64,000 nucleotides of DNA from Burhinus oedicnemus (GCA_008921705.1 VFFE01006671.1:450441-514440); one strand, 5' to 3'. Numbered from the stretch's first letter, positions 13,201 to 28,200 are shown. Notes: a model not told the origin generated them from the letters alone. Numbers and translations: made by a program.

Positions 13201-16200
13201 GTTTTGTTTACGTCTTCATCCAGCCATTGTGCCTTGCCATCTATTGTGATTGCTATAGAAATGAAACTTCTAAAATGTTTTCTGCGTTCATATATTTCAA
13301 CAAAAGTGTCAACAGTGATGGCAGATTTGCTGATGAAGAGCAACAGTTTCCCTGGTGAGAAAAGATGATTTTTTTTTTAATTTTTATTTTTTGTCCCTCC
13401 TCCTCCAGTTTCTCAATATTCTGAAAGCTTAGATGTTGTTCCAGGACTCCTCAGAAACATAGGTGCCTTCAATGAAGGAAAGCTTTGTGGCAAACAGTTG
13501 ATTCCCAAGTGGCTGCTCTACACTTTTTTTTTTTAATAAGTGATTTCTATAAATAGGTACAAAAGGATTAGAAGGTGCTATAAAGAAGATATACTATGCC
13601 CCATTTTCTGTCACCATTGCTGTCCTTATTAAATGCCTGTTTGACAGAATCCTTGAGAGGTATTCATGAACTGCTTCCATAAGACTAGTTTCCTCTTTCT
13701 TGTGCTTTTTAGAGTTTTGGAATGGTTCAATAGAAAATTATAAAAGCAGGGGACAAGTGAATACTGGAAATCACTTCTGTCTGATAGCTTAAACTAGCTT
13801 CACATCTGTGCCCAAAATATTCATTCTTTTTCTCCTCAAAGAAAAGGATTCCTACAGAGGAGAGAGATTTCTTTCCTGAAGGGAACACCCATTCTGTTTA
13901 GCTCTGGATGAATTTTTGAAATGAATGACATGGCGTGGATACTAGTTTGTTGTATGGTTTAGCTGATATTGCTGCGGATTCTCCAGACTTCTTTCAGGAC
14001 TTTTCTTATTATGAATATTCACAACTTCTGGAGTTCTCATAAAGACTTGGAAACAGGAAATTAATCTTCTCTTAACTAATCTTTCTCTATTTCTGCCTCA
14101 GTTCCACTAGCTATTGAGACCACTAATTTAAGGAAGAAACAATCAAGTAGTGGGAAAGCTTTCGCGGGGAGAGCTTTCTACAGCATTTTCCAAAGAAAGT
14201 ATGACACCTGCTCTTCCAGGAAGCTGCCTGGTTTTCTATGGGGGTAGGGGTATACTAAGAAAATTGGGAACGAAGAATTCTTTTTCCAGAACTTCTTATA
14301 GACTTCTGAAGAAAAGAGCAAGAGTAGCTGTTATCTCTGGTCTCTTCACTTGGGAAAGAGAGAGTGGAGTTCAGGCTCATTTTTACTACTACTCCAAAGG
14401 GAGTCTTTCCACTCTAGTCATTAGTTTAGGGTAAGGTAATTTGTCCCCAAATCTGGGAGATCTAGGTCTTGAGAGTCCTTATTAGCAATTGAATGGTAAT
14501 TCGAGAACGGAAAAATGTGCCCTGCAAGGGGTAAAGAAGGAATGCCAACTCAGTCTAGGTAGGACTGTAGTAGCAATGGATTTAGATTGAATTTTTGTTT
14601 AGAATGAGAATGCTTATGCAAGATTCAGGTTAGGAAAGTGAAGATGCTATGGTTTTCAACTCAAATATATTTAGGCTTATATTTTTAGGTGTTTTTTGTG
14701 GTTAGAATTAGGCTGTCAGTTGTCTGCTTGGTTAAAGATACTCTGCCACAAATAGGTATTGTTAATATTTTCTGTATTAGGCAGAAGATGGAAAGACGAT
14801 GAAGAATAAAAAGGATAAGGATATATAGGCTTTTCATCAACCTCTATTATTCTTTTAAGCCATACTATTTAACATGTGAAGTTTTTCATCAACAGCCTGT
14901 ATAAATAGAATACTATATTCTTTTTATCGCTGGAGCTGTCATAAGCAATGGACTATGCCCATGATTGTGTTTATAGAGGAATTTGCTCATCTTTAGGATG
15001 ACTCAGAGTGTAGCTGGCCTATTTGTCAACATATTTTTGCAAATTATGTTGCCTTTCTACTATTCATCCTTTCTCATATCAGTGGTATCAGTTATAGTCT
15101 CAGTTATAGTTTTCGCTCCCTTTGTTTTTGTCTTTTCTGGTGGTGGTACTTATGATATAATCCTGTACAATTCCTGAAATAATTTCAGGACATCAATATT
15201 ATCAGTTTTTCCATTATTGGCATGCTTTTGAAAAGCTCTGTAGCTGAGAAACAGGACTGACTAGAGGTTTGTGTAATTGGTTTAATACTTTAATTTATAT
15301 TTCTTTTAGGTGTCTGCAAGTAATTGATAATATCTCTGTTATGTTTTCTAAAAGGAAAATAATCTTTAAAAATCGAACTGTTACACTAATTCGTTTTTCT
15401 TTGAGGCACACCTATTACTTATTTCCACATTGTTTGTATCTATCTTGTTTGTCCCTGAGATGACATCATAGAAAGAAAGTTCAGTGGTAGTTGAGTGAAA
15501 TAGGGGCACATTCTCTTAAATGACTCAGTAAAGGTCAGTTCTTTGTCTTAAAAGATAGAGTGCTTTTCAAGTGCTAAGTTCTGGGTCCGGAAGAAATCAC
15601 TTGGTTTTAAACAAAACCCACAAAAACGCATTCCCTACTATTCAACCAATGAAAGACAATACAGAAAACTAATTCTGATGTCCTTTTGGCAACATAAAAG
15701 GTCTGGATACTATAATTAAATAGGAATAAATGGATTAATGAAAAATGCAAATGTTAATTAGCATATGGAAAAATAATTTCTATGAGAGTGAATGATAAAG
15801 CAAAATACTCATTTTTCTCATTTTGCTAAAAGCTAAAACAATTCTTATTAGTTGCTTTGGCAAAAATACTAGGGTGTTGTTTATACTTCCTCTCAAAGTC
15901 TACATAGCAATGTCTTGTTATTAAAATCAGTAACTATGGTTAAGAGTTAGAACTCTTGTTTCCTGATCACTAAACACTTACAGTGGAAGATTCACAGTAG
16001 CGGAGGGCTTATGGTCTAAAGCGGTGGTTCCTAAGTATCGTGTAACTCAATGTTGTCTGAGAAGATCAGTCGTAGTCTCTGTCGTAGGCAAGTGCAAAGT
16101 TCTGCACCTGCGGAGGAACAACCCCAGGCACCAGTATATACTGGGGGCCGTCCAGCTGGGAAGCAGCTTTGTGGAAAAAGATCTGGAGGTCCTGGTGGAC

Positions 16201-19200
16201 ACCAAGTTCATAGAACAGCTCAGGTTGGAAGGGACCTCAAAAAGGTCTTTTGTGGAAAAGGGAGCCTAGATTATCTAGCACCCTATTCATTTGTGTCTTG
16301 AAAACCTCCACCACACCTAGAGTGCTAGGTCCAGTTCTGGGCTCCCCAGTACAATAGAGATATGGAACAGCTGGAGAGAGTCCAGCTACTACGATGATGG
16401 AGTCCTTCATATGAGGGAAGGCTGAGAGAGCTGGGACTGTTTAGCTTGGAGAAGAGAAGGCTCAGAAGGGGTCTTATCAATGTATATAAATACCTGAAAG
16501 GAGAGTGCATTGTGACACCGTCATTGGTTGTGTGACAAGAGCTCTTCCTTCTCTCCCATGGCAGGTACTCAAAAGAGGAAAAACTAGTTATTTACCTGTG
16601 ACTGTTCTTTTTAGAGACTTACTGGTTGTATATACTTTCACAATACATCCTTGCAGCTTTTCCCTTTGTAGTCCCTGTAGAATTTGGGAACCTTCGGTTG
16701 AAAGGAAAATACACAACTGCTTAATGATGCAAACGATCCTTAATTGATAAGGAGGCATGCCATCCTGGATATTGCTAGCATTAAAAATAAACCCAGATTA
16801 CAGCATAGATGTAGTCACACTCTGAATATACAGGTCAGTAACATCTCAAAGAACAGTCTTTCTAAATGGCATATCTTTTTCAGGATTACCCACAAGCGAG
16901 GAGTCTGAGCTCTGATCTAGGTGAAAGAACACCTTTGTGTCTAGCAGTCCTTTTCATACGTGTGGCTTGCCTGAGCAAGCCCCCAGGATCTGCTTAGCAT
17001 TGCTCTAAATCTTCTTACCACTTAGTGAAATGTCTTGATTTTTGGGTGTAGATACATCATGTCTGGCTCTCCAATGCACACAACGTATGTTTGTAAAATC
17101 AGATGTTCAGTGCTTATATTTATGTATAAACAGTCTGCATCTTTTACTTATTGTGGTGCCTAGGCTGTTTTTACAGCCTTATGAAAAGTTAGAAATGGCT
17201 CTCCTAGATGTTTGAAGACCTGAACACATCAATATATTAAGGATCCAAAATAAAATTTGTAAAAATTTGAGTCACATTTTTGGGTTTTAAATTAACTAGA
17301 AGAAAGGAAGTTTGTGGGGGTTGAGGCGAGTGGAATGAAGGAAAATACACTGGGGAGAAACTGAGTGGCTGTTGGGGGAAAATGGAAGAAAAAAGAAGGG
17401 GGAGGGGTAATGCATCAGAGTGAAAAACATGAAGGCAGAAGCTGAAGGAGAACTGCAGGCAGGGCACCCCAACACCACCCTCTATTTGCTGGAGGCATCT
17501 GAGAAGCTTTTTGGTCACTTTTAGAAGACACTGAGCAAGGTGGACTTTCAGCATGACCTATTATGGCTTTTGTATATTTTTGTTACATAAATGGCTAGTG
17601 TACTTTTAGATTAAGTATGACTAGTTTTGTTTACCTTATAAAAATAAAGACAAAAAATAAATGGGCTCTAAGGACAAACAATGAAACTATCAGGGGCTTA
17701 GATTTGCTTACAAGGAAGGAACTTAGAAGATTAGAATTGTGGTTATATAGTCATAGAAAATGCTCTGCAGCTACAGATGTGTAGAAATTGTATGCTCATA
17801 GTTACAGTTTTCTGATTTAAGAAAAAGGGCATCAAAGAAAGGAAATTGAGAGGCAATAAACTCAAAGACCTTAGAAATTTATTTAAAAATAAACTGAATC
17901 CCACTTCCCAACTAAATATTACTTTACTTTGGGAAATACTACTAGAAGTTCGCAACAAGGCCAACGTTTTATTGCGAGCACATGGGTGATAAGAGATCAT
18001 TCATGTGGCAGCAACACAGACTAAGGCAGCTTATCAGGATGGAACCTCTGAAGAAGTTTTTCTGGGAGTGTCTGTACTTACCAGTCTTCTTCTGATACAC
18101 TAAAAAGACATAGTTGAAGACAGGTTTTTGCACGAACTAGACCATGTTCTGTTTCATATTTTTACAAAATGTATGTAAACGTATGTTCCGTAAATTTTAC
18201 TACTATTGTAGTTTATGCAGGTGATGCCTTTAGAAGGCAGTGCGCTGTGTGTTTTTTCCAAGTGTCTTCCAAGTTACCTTTTCTGGTTTAAATGTTGCTG
18301 GTGAGATTTATTGCTATTTGGAAAGTTTTGTGTGGACCTGACTGAGAGAAAATGTTTGTTGGTCAGTCTCCATAAAGTCCTTGGATGTTAAGCCTAATAT
18401 TCCTTCTATTTCTGTGAGTGGAAACCAGTTTGGTTCTTCTGATGTCTTCAACCACCCCTCAACCCAAAGAAGTTGCCTTAAGCAGTCATGCAGAATTCAT
18501 CAACAAAAGATACCTATAAGTACAAAGTTAAGGGTGCTCTGCAGAATCTTGTTATCTTCTGTATCACAAAGTTGGTAATTAATTTTCATTTCCTTGTTGT
18601 AAAATAGCAAATAAATCTAATTCCAGGCACCAGCTAGTGTCTACTGTGTATGGCTTCCTCACAGCATTTACTCAGGGCATGCTATGCACTGTCTGCATGT
18701 GAGTAGCGCTCTGCCTTTGTAAGACTCTGTTCAGATTCCTGTTTACGTGGGATGGTCCCAGTTCCTATCTCTACTTCAAGAGAGAGAGTCCACCGATTCA
18801 GTTTACATGGGTACAAGAGAAGAGGCTCGCTATCTCTGGAGGAGCAAAGTCATGTGAGATCTTGGCACTTGCAGAAGCAGATAGTATAGGGCTTAGGGCC
18901 TTTTCCATACCCATTGCCCTTATCTTTTACTCATTCACTGTTATTCCTACTCTTCCCTTTAAAAACTACTCGTCATATTCTTCATGGTTTATTGCACTAT
19001 CTCAGCTGTTGTGCTCCTCTGTTCTCCCACTTCCATATTTTCTAGTTTTGCATCCCAAAGTTGTGAGAATGTGTAGGTGTTGCAAGAACCTTACCATGAG
19101 GAGAGGGTAGTGTCTAGAGGGAGTGCCTTTGAGTTTGACAATTCAGAAAAGAGGATCGTGTTCTCTTTTCTTTCTAGTTAAGCTTTGCTACCTCACTGAT

Positions 19201-22200
19201 CAAAGATGCCTGTTAGAGACAATTCTGTAGAGAAGCATTAAGTTGTTAGTATTAGGATATGTGTCCCTCTTAACTGGTAACTAAATAATTGGTTGGGCAC
19301 CAGGGCTATCTCTGTACTAATAATTAATAAAAATTAAATATAGGAATTAGTCTCTGTCTTGGTGGCCAACTGCTGTGTCATGGGTTACGTTAGTACAATG
19401 AAAGTATTTTTAACCCCCTCTCTACGACACACAAAGTATTGTCTGGGAAAGTCCCTATGTCTGCTTGTCTGTGCCCTGTGCCAAGGCATTTGTCAAAGGA
19501 AGGCCAAAACTGTAGCAGGGACCATGTTAACAGTCTAACTGTATGGAAAGGTGTGGCCCAAAATTCAGGGCCATTGCCAGACTCTGTTTTACAAGTAAAG
19601 AGGTAACCAGATTCTCAGATGTTTAATGCTCTGTAGTATGAGGAGAGAACCCAAGCACCATTTCTCTATTGGGATCTTACACTCACATTGGTGAATCAGG
19701 TCTTGCTGTTGTATGTAGCTTCTTTGGAGAGAACTAGCCCAATTGTTTGCCTCTGGGATGCGGTTCTTAGAAATTGTCATAGTTTCATTTGGGATAGAGT
19801 TAACTTTCTTACTAGCAGCTGGTATAGTGCTATGCTTTGGATTTGGGATGAAAATAGTGTTGGTAAAACACTGATGTTTTTAGTTGTTGCTAAGCAATCA
19901 ACGCCTTTTCTGCTCCTTATGCTGCCCCACCAGCAAAGGCTGGGGGTGCACAAGAAGTTGGGAGGAGACAAAGCCAGGACAACTGACCCCAACTGACTGA
20001 AGAAATATTCCATGCCATGTGATGTCATGCTCAGTATAAAAAGCTGGGGGAAGATGGAGGAAGGGGGGGCATTTGTAGTTATGGTGTTTGTCTTCCCAAG
20101 TAACCGTGATGGAGCCCTGCTTTCCTGGAGATGGCTGAACACTCGCCTGCCAATGGGAAGCAGTGAATGAATTCCTTGTTTTGCTTTGTTTGCGTGGGCG
20201 GCTTTTGCTCTACCTATTAAACTGTCTTGATCTCAACAAATGAGTTTTTCCTCACTTCTACTCTTCTGATACTCTCCCCCATCCCACTGAGGGGGAGTGA
20301 GCGAGCGGCTGTGTGGTTCTAGCTGCTGCTTGGGGTTAAACCATGACAGAAATGTAGTTTTCCACGGAATACCTCTGAAGGTGAGACTTTGCAGATTTAC
20401 CATTAACAAGAGGCTCATGGCAAGAACAAGCAAGTAAACATCTAAACATGCAGAGTTTCTGAATAAATGCTGCTTTCACTTAATTATGCATTCTTTCACC
20501 AGGGAAAAATACTGAACACACTACTGCGGTGCTGGCTCACCTTCCTTTTGGAAGTCCTCATAGTCTGTGTACATTCAAGAAAGTAGTGTTCCTCATAGGG
20601 GCTACTATGATCTCCCTTATATGAGAAGAATAGAGAAGATCCAGTTGCCAAGTTCTTTTTCCTCTGTAAATCATCAGAGCCTCTTTCAGTTGATTTCTTG
20701 ATGAGTCCCTTATCAGATGATCAGATTTCTGCCAATTGACTTTGTTTCCAAGGCAACCACTCTCTTGACAAGCCAGTTCCCTTCAATAGTAGGTAACTTA
20801 TTTTTTAGAGTAGGTTGATTACGTTTTAACTGCATACTTCTTAACAAGATATTGCTGCTTAAGTTTCAGCCCTACATGAAAGTGAAAAGATAACAAAGAA
20901 ACAATTCTCTGTAACTAAAATGGAGTTGGTAGCATGGTAAAGTTACACAAAGGGATTTTATAATCTCTCACAAAATTCATAAATTGTACATACTCCCTAA
21001 AGATAAGTCTGCCCATCAGTCTCATTTATGTATGTATTCAGTGTGTTCTTTTTCTATAAATAATGGAAGTTCCAGTTAAGCTGTTTAACTTATGAAGATG
21101 TTTCCCAAACGTACAGATAGTTCTGTGAATACCCGCAGTACAGCAATCTACTTTCCTACTTGCATAGGTCCCTAAACTGGTTGATACTGGTGTTTAAGGA
21201 ATCATAGGTTCCAACCCAACTTTTTTTTTTAACGCAGTTTAAACTTCGACATGGTCTTACCCTTCGTCTCATGTATGTAGAGTTTCTATCTGCTAAGTGT
21301 TCAGGTTACTACATCCTTTGCTTCAGTATCTTTTCTATTTAGCTGCTTTTGTTTCCTACAAAACTTGTAGGATTGTCTTTGTTGAGGTTTCTTGGATTCA
21401 TCCTGTGGATTTACATTTTAGGGAAAGAGGCACAGACAGGATATAGTTACAAAATTCTTTTTCTGAGAAAAGCAAACTCAAACATCCATATTCATAAAGC
21501 CAGATAGTATTATCATGGCTACCTATAATTCTGAAGATACTGATTTCTGAATATAGCTGTGTTAGTATTAGGTGACTGAAGTTGTAATTCTCTTGCTTAT
21601 CCAGTGTCCTTTCAGGTTATAGTCTTGATTTCAAGGGCGGCTGAACCTTGTAGAATCATTTCTCAAGCTTCTAAAGTTTGTAGGACGAGGTATTCACATA
21701 AATAGAACCAAATTTTGATTTCTGTTAATACGCTGAATTGTATTTAATGTGTGCTGTAGAAACCCCCTTTCTTACAGATGTCAGTCTGTTTTAGAGTAGA
21801 GATGCAAACACTTGTCCATTTTTATTTTTTCTTAAAGTATCGCTTCCCCAGAGGAGTAGGAATTGCTGTATATGAGCTGAAATAATTTCAAGATAGTTTG
21901 TGTAAGGATTTGGATTTTGGAGCACTTAAATCCTCATGCTGTAAAAAGAATGCATTATTCACTGTTAGCCATAATGAAGCAAGTGTTCCTCTGTAATGTG
22001 ATTGCTTGGGAAATTTTTGACTGATCGCAGTGAGCTATCCAGTCCCTTTTGTAGGGAAGTGATTTTACAAGAGCTTTGTCTTTTATTCTGTCTCCATCTG
22101 TTGATAGGATGACTTACGTCTTCTGTCTGGACTGGCAGACAGGATTTAGGCGCCAATCCAGCAAACCACTTAAACAACAGTTTAGCTTTAAGCCTTATAG

Positions 22201-25200
22201 CAACTAAATTAACAGGTTTAAAAAAAATTGAAATAACATTGCTAACACACTACTGTTATCTTTAGATGGAAATTTAGGAGATTAGGATATTGGTCCAGGA
22301 ACCGTAAATGGAATGAGAAGTGTTAAACATACGAGAATAGAAAACATAGATTAAGACCTTTGTCTTTAGTACAGAATTTAAAAGAGGAAAGATTCCTGTT
22401 TAATAGCAAAGAGAGTCTATATCTTGTATATTTCTTTCAGCTCAGTGCTGCTTGAGTGTATAACTAGGCAAACAGAATAGACTTATCACAGATGTATAGT
22501 AGTTTCCTCTGGCCAAAGACGGACTAATCATGCAATCAGCAGGAATTACGGCATTACTCACTGTTGCTTGTCAATGAAATGACAACATACATGTTTCTTA
22601 TACCAACAGAACTAGTGACCACTATGCATTTAGCAATAGTTCACAGGCAAACGTGGAAATTCTAGTATTTACAATAAAGGTTACTGAAGTGTTTGTTGCT
22701 TTGAAAATTCTTCTCGTTAAATCCTTTAAAAGTGTTAATTCTATGAGAAGAAATCACTGTCCTTGTGAATGAATGAACTTACAGTTTTCAGCTAGTTGAG
22801 ATAATATTCAGTTAATTAAACCGATGATAAAATAAAGATTGGCTCCTTTAGTTTGGTTCAGCTTTCAGTTTTGTTTTACAAGTGAAAATGCTTTAGGTTT
22901 TGTGTTCCATAACGGTGACCTCTTGTGGTGTAAATATGTCAGTATTTCTGAAGAAGCTTTCTGTAATACATACTGGAGGAAGTTGTTTTTATATATCATT
23001 TTTAATGAGCAGATAACGTAGTAACTTAGTAAAATAACTTATAATCTTTTCCAATTAGTTATTAATATACTGATCTCGTACTGAGTGCATGTGAAGAAAG
23101 AAGTATTTTGAGCATTGTATTCTGACATGCTTTGTGTGCGTCTTTACTGTATCTTTTAGTGACCAGATGAAAAAGCCTGGCACAAATTCATCATGGCCAA
23201 GGAGTACAGACTGGAAGAGAAGAGTAACAGGTACTTCATAAGGCATTTCAATCTCCAGTCAAAAAATGTGAAATACAGTCAAACAGAAATAATCTAATTT
23301 TTGTGTTTTGATCTTCTTCTTCTTTATTCACTGGCCAGTACTTTTGGTTTTCTAGTTGTATTGGATTTTTTTACTGTTGTTGGTAAAGAGAAACAGTATT
23401 TCAGAGATCTTCACTCTAAAAAGTAGTTGGTATTTTCTCTCTTGTTTTTCTCATATGTAGGCTTAAGAATTTGCCAATCCATTAAGACCTTGTTTGCCCA
23501 TCGCTTTTTGTGAACTGGCATAGTTACACAGAAACTAATAAAGTTATGCCAGGCTATATTAGCTGAAGGTACAGATTCTGGATTGCCCTGTAGGGATGCA
23601 TTTTGCTAATTTTACATAACAGATTTTAATTAATATTTCCTGTTAGCTGGTATGTTTCATACATGGCAAATGCATATTTGAGAGTCTGGTATGGAAACCT
23701 GAAGCTTCTACTCTGCTATTATTATGCTTTACTGCTATTTTTCCAGAACTGAGAAGTTGCATTATTCTGGATCATTCTGGCAAAGGCTGTAGTGTGCTCT
23801 GCTTTCTTTTTCTTCAGAGGAGCTGAGAGTATTTACCATGTCATGGGAGTTAGTATTCTGTGGGCCTGTATTTTCTCTGTTTATAAGCCTTTTAATTTAT
23901 TTGTGCTATTGAAAAAATCACGTGTGTTATTAGGATTGTTTCTTTTTATATCTACTTTTTTAACATTATGTAGCTTCCTTAGTTTGTGCATACTTCACCT
24001 TTAATCCCAGAATAAACAGTGGGATAACAGTAGGAATTCTCAGTCATTTCTTCTCTATACTGAGGTCCTGCGGAGCGTGTTCATTTACAAATTATTTATA
24101 TTTTCTGATACGATTTGTGTGTATACTTTCACACTTTAGAGAGGAGGTAGACTGTTTTAATACTGATATATTCGTAGACACTCAGTATTCCATGAAAAGG
24201 CTAAACATGGTAAGTCAGGCAGTACACAGCTTTTGAAAGCTCAGTGTTGCTAAGGCTCTTGTATTTACATGCTAAAAACAGCAACCAATAAATGTAGACT
24301 GATTAGTGATTTTTTTTTTTTTGACCAGAATGCAAAGCTGTGGTTAAGACCTATGAAAAACTGAGACAATGAACTTCAACTTGCTGAATTCTTTTGCTTG
24401 AGTATTTTTACTGTTGAATTGTGATTTGCTCAATTAGAAGGTTCAGGATAGCTTCTGCGACATTTTAAATACAACTAGTGCCATAACTTATCATCAGCAC
24501 CTTAAAAATCTCCCACTGAGACACATGCAAGTTTACAATGTATTAATGTTGCTTTTCTTTATGATCATATATGTCCTATTCATTCTTATTGCTAGGATTA
24601 ATATTGTTTAGTAAAAGCTGATTGTCTCTTTTTTTACCTAGTTACAAGAGATATTTGTTTAAAAAAATTACGCCATTATGATTTTACGTTGCTGTATTTT
24701 TCTGATGAATGTGAGACAACTGCAGCAGAGTGGCACAAAGTCAGTTTTTTGTTCTGAACTAAAAATTGAATGGCTTTGTTAATTTTTTTTCTAGTGAGAA
24801 ATTTGGTCATATCTGCAAATGCATACATGAACTATTCTATTTCTTGCATAATAAAGTTATGTATGTGCGTAGTTAGAAAGTCAGTCTCATCTTTCAGTAT
24901 AAGAGGTAGTTATAAATTGGAAAGAAAAGAAATAATTGAGTCAGTATGTGGGTTTTGTGGCAGGAAGGAACAGTGCAAACCATTCTAGTGTTCTCATTTC
25001 AACTGTGCTCTTACATTATCTGGAGCAGAACTTTCACTTCATTGCAAATGCTGCACAGTGTTTTATTAATTAAGCTACTCATCAATCTAAATAAGACTAT
25101 TAACTCATTTGATCTAGAAAATAAAAAAAGTCTGCAAAAAAAGTAATAATAATATTACCTAATAACATATACTAATATGTATATATGTATGCACCAACAA

Positions 25201-28200
25201 TATAGTTATTGTAATAACATACTTACCAGTGTATTACTTATGAAACAGCAACATTTTTCTATAATCTGTAGAAATAGATATAATTGATAGATTCATTCTG
25301 TGTAAAATATAGGTGGACAGTTAATACAGATACACAAAAAGAGTCTGGATTTTTTTTTTAAAGAGCAAGCTTTTAAAGTAGTCAGGCAGTTTTTAATTAT
25401 TTCACTGTTTCAAGTAATGCTCAGTAGACTAATTTTTTTAAGCTCTGAGATACTGTTCTCATGATGCAAGCCTCTTAATATCAGTGTTCTCATGTAGTAC
25501 AGTATTTTTTGTGTTTGATAATGATTATGTTAAGAATTTACACTGTTACCTAAAAGCAAGAGCTAGTAATGAACAGTAGGAGACACTTCCTGACAAATCT
25601 GTTGCTTAAAAAAATGTATACATTCTAGTCTTAATGGCTTTCTTCATGTTACTTGGTGGAATTGTATGACTTTTATTTCCCTATTGAAAAAAAAAGAAAA
25701 CAACAAGCCAAACCCCATCTTTATAACAATAACTTTGGTTGCCTGCAAGATAAGGAGCTTAACCTAATCTCGAACTCTAAAAATATGCCTGCGTGCACCT
25801 TGTAAGCAATTGTTAGATCCTTTAAAACTGAAGTTGCACAGCAACTCTGGCTCTCCAGCTGTAGTGGGCCAGTGGTCAGACCAGAGTTCTGTCACTTCAC
25901 ATAGTGCCAGCTGAATGTGAAAAGGATGTTCAGCAAGTCGGAATAATTCCTAGTGATATTGCATCCATATGAAAGTCAATCCTGGAATCCATTTTTTAAT
26001 AAACCATGTTTCACCAACTCCTTTGTCCAATCTGAAAGCAGATCCACATTCCCAGTCTTTCCAGGAGAATTCCAGACCGCCGATTTTTTGGTCTACCAAT
26101 TTTTAACTTGATGTCTGCTGATAGGCTTTCTTTGTCTTTTCTTTTTGAAGCAAAGTATAAAAAAAGCTGAAATATTTTTTAAAACTTCTCTTTGTGAAGT
26201 GGACAAGGTTTCTGATAATGAACAGTAGCTCTTTCTCAGTCGCTGTGGAGGAAATTGGTTGAGGGTGGCCAAGAAAACTGGGGGTTGGTTGCCTTCAAGG
26301 CTTCTAACACGTTTATTGAAGGCAAAACATCTTTCAGATATCTGTAGTTTGCTATTGATTTCCCAAGATGCTGTGTGAGAAATTGTTTAATGTAACAAAG
26401 AGTAGGACGGAAACATGCGTTTTACAAAAATTTAGTTGAGAAGTTCTCAAAACTAATTGCATAAAGTCATTAGAATTGCGAACAGGATGTAACAGCTAAC
26501 AAGACTGTTTTCCCCTAACTGGCCAAAGAGTCAGTTAACCAAGTTTAGTGTAATATTGTGTATGTGTACTAGAAAAAATTGTATGGTTCTAGAGGATTGT
26601 CTGTACTATGGATATTTTTTAACAGAGAATAAGCTGTCACGTGGACATAGAGCTGAAAAATAGTAGGACATATTGATGTAAAAGTAGTCATTACTTTCCA
26701 ATTCAGCGATTAAATGAAACATTAATGTCGGCAAACAAAAACAAATCTGGCTTTACAGTACAGCTTTACACATCAAAACATTTATCCATGTAGTTTTGTT
26801 TGACACATGTTTTTGAGAAAATGTAAACAAAAACAAAAGCTGAGAAGGTAGAATAACCCAGAATACAGCAAAATGTGACATTTTTGGATTTTTTTTTTCT
26901 GACTGATGAATAAAGTATTTGTAGCTATTTATTTGTGTAAAAGTTGAAACTTTTACTGAATATGTGCTTTTGTTTTGAATGTATTTTGAAGGCTTAGAGG
27001 GTGAAACAAGAATAAATGAATCAGAAGAGGACGAAATCTTTTGGCATATAAAGATTCTACCAATTCTGCGTGAACTGGAAAAAGGTGGGTAACACTGTTC
27101 TTGAAAGGGTGTATTTTCTGTACCATTTCCTGCAGGAAACTTGTAACTCATATGTGTTTACTACAAAAGAATAACAGTAGTTGGACTATGTAGCCTTTTA
27201 TGCTTTCATATGTTCAGTGACTTTGCAGTGTAAAACTGGCCTGGGCAACTGTCTCTAGGTGGCCCTGCTTGAGCAGGGGGGGTTGCACCAGATGACCTCC
27301 AGAGCTACCTTCCAACCTCAACCATTCTGTGATTCTGTAAAAAAAAAAAAAACGGACTTAGAGAAGATCTCGTCTGGTTAAATTACCTTATTTTAGACAA
27401 CACAGGTCTGCCAGCTTAGCAGTCAGTGATGAGGTAATAATTTTAAGAATAAAGTACTGCATAGATTCACTGTTTTAAACATAGACTGTATTGAAGGTCA
27501 AAAACTAAGGAAATCTTAATGAAAATTTCCATCTGTGCTTAAAGTGTTAGATGTCTCAGAAAAGTATGTAATGACCCAAAATATTGAAGCAAAATTGAGT
27601 CAATGAAGTATGGCTTGAAAGATTGAACTCTGAAATCTATTTTAACATTTAATTCAAAAGGTTGTTTAGGTGACTTCTATAGACATTATATTTATTTGAA
27701 TGGTGGGAATATAGAAAGTAGATTTGTTTTTACAAGTGGTTAAAAGTCAGTGTCAAATTAGGGGATTGATTCTGTTTTACGGGATCTTTTGCAGTGTTCA
27801 TTATAGCATGGTACAGCTTAGAATATTTTTTGCATAATTTTGCAGATATTAATGAGTATAAAACACCTGTATAATAGTGAGTGATTCCCAAAATATATCG
27901 TTATTTTAAAAAGATAGGATTCTCATTCCCACATCTGTCAGTGATGTGTAGAAAAACAGTGATCAGGAAATTTGAAAACAGCTATGCAACTTCACATTTT
28001 CCTTTCTTACTGCTGAGATTGTCAAATTTGAGCCACTGAGTTAAAGTTTTGCATAGTGAGATGTTCTTTATAGGTAAGCAAAGTACTGTTTAGAGGTAAA
28101 ATCTAATCATGTCTTTCCTTTGTCATGAACGTAACTAAGGTAAATCAATTTTCGTGCCCTTTTTCCTCAGTCTTTACTTGATTTGGTTAGTGTGTTGGGG

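Larger units (their letters stand above)
9572..23159 (+). other. ARMC2: ARMC2 intron 5 (13.6 kb)
   Basis: The largest intron in the window. It contains a 26-nt T run (10192-10217), a nested CR1 (16084-16508), and a sense ERVL solo LTR (19775-20348). A purine-rich stretch lies at about 17290-17460. The remainder has only short chance frames and no recognised repeat. Confidence 0.85.

Noticed and set aside
26753..27151. 132-codon minus-strand frame
   Set aside because: It runs antisense across ARMC2 coding exon 6 and its flanks, so it is a shadow of the coding exon and AT-rich intron.
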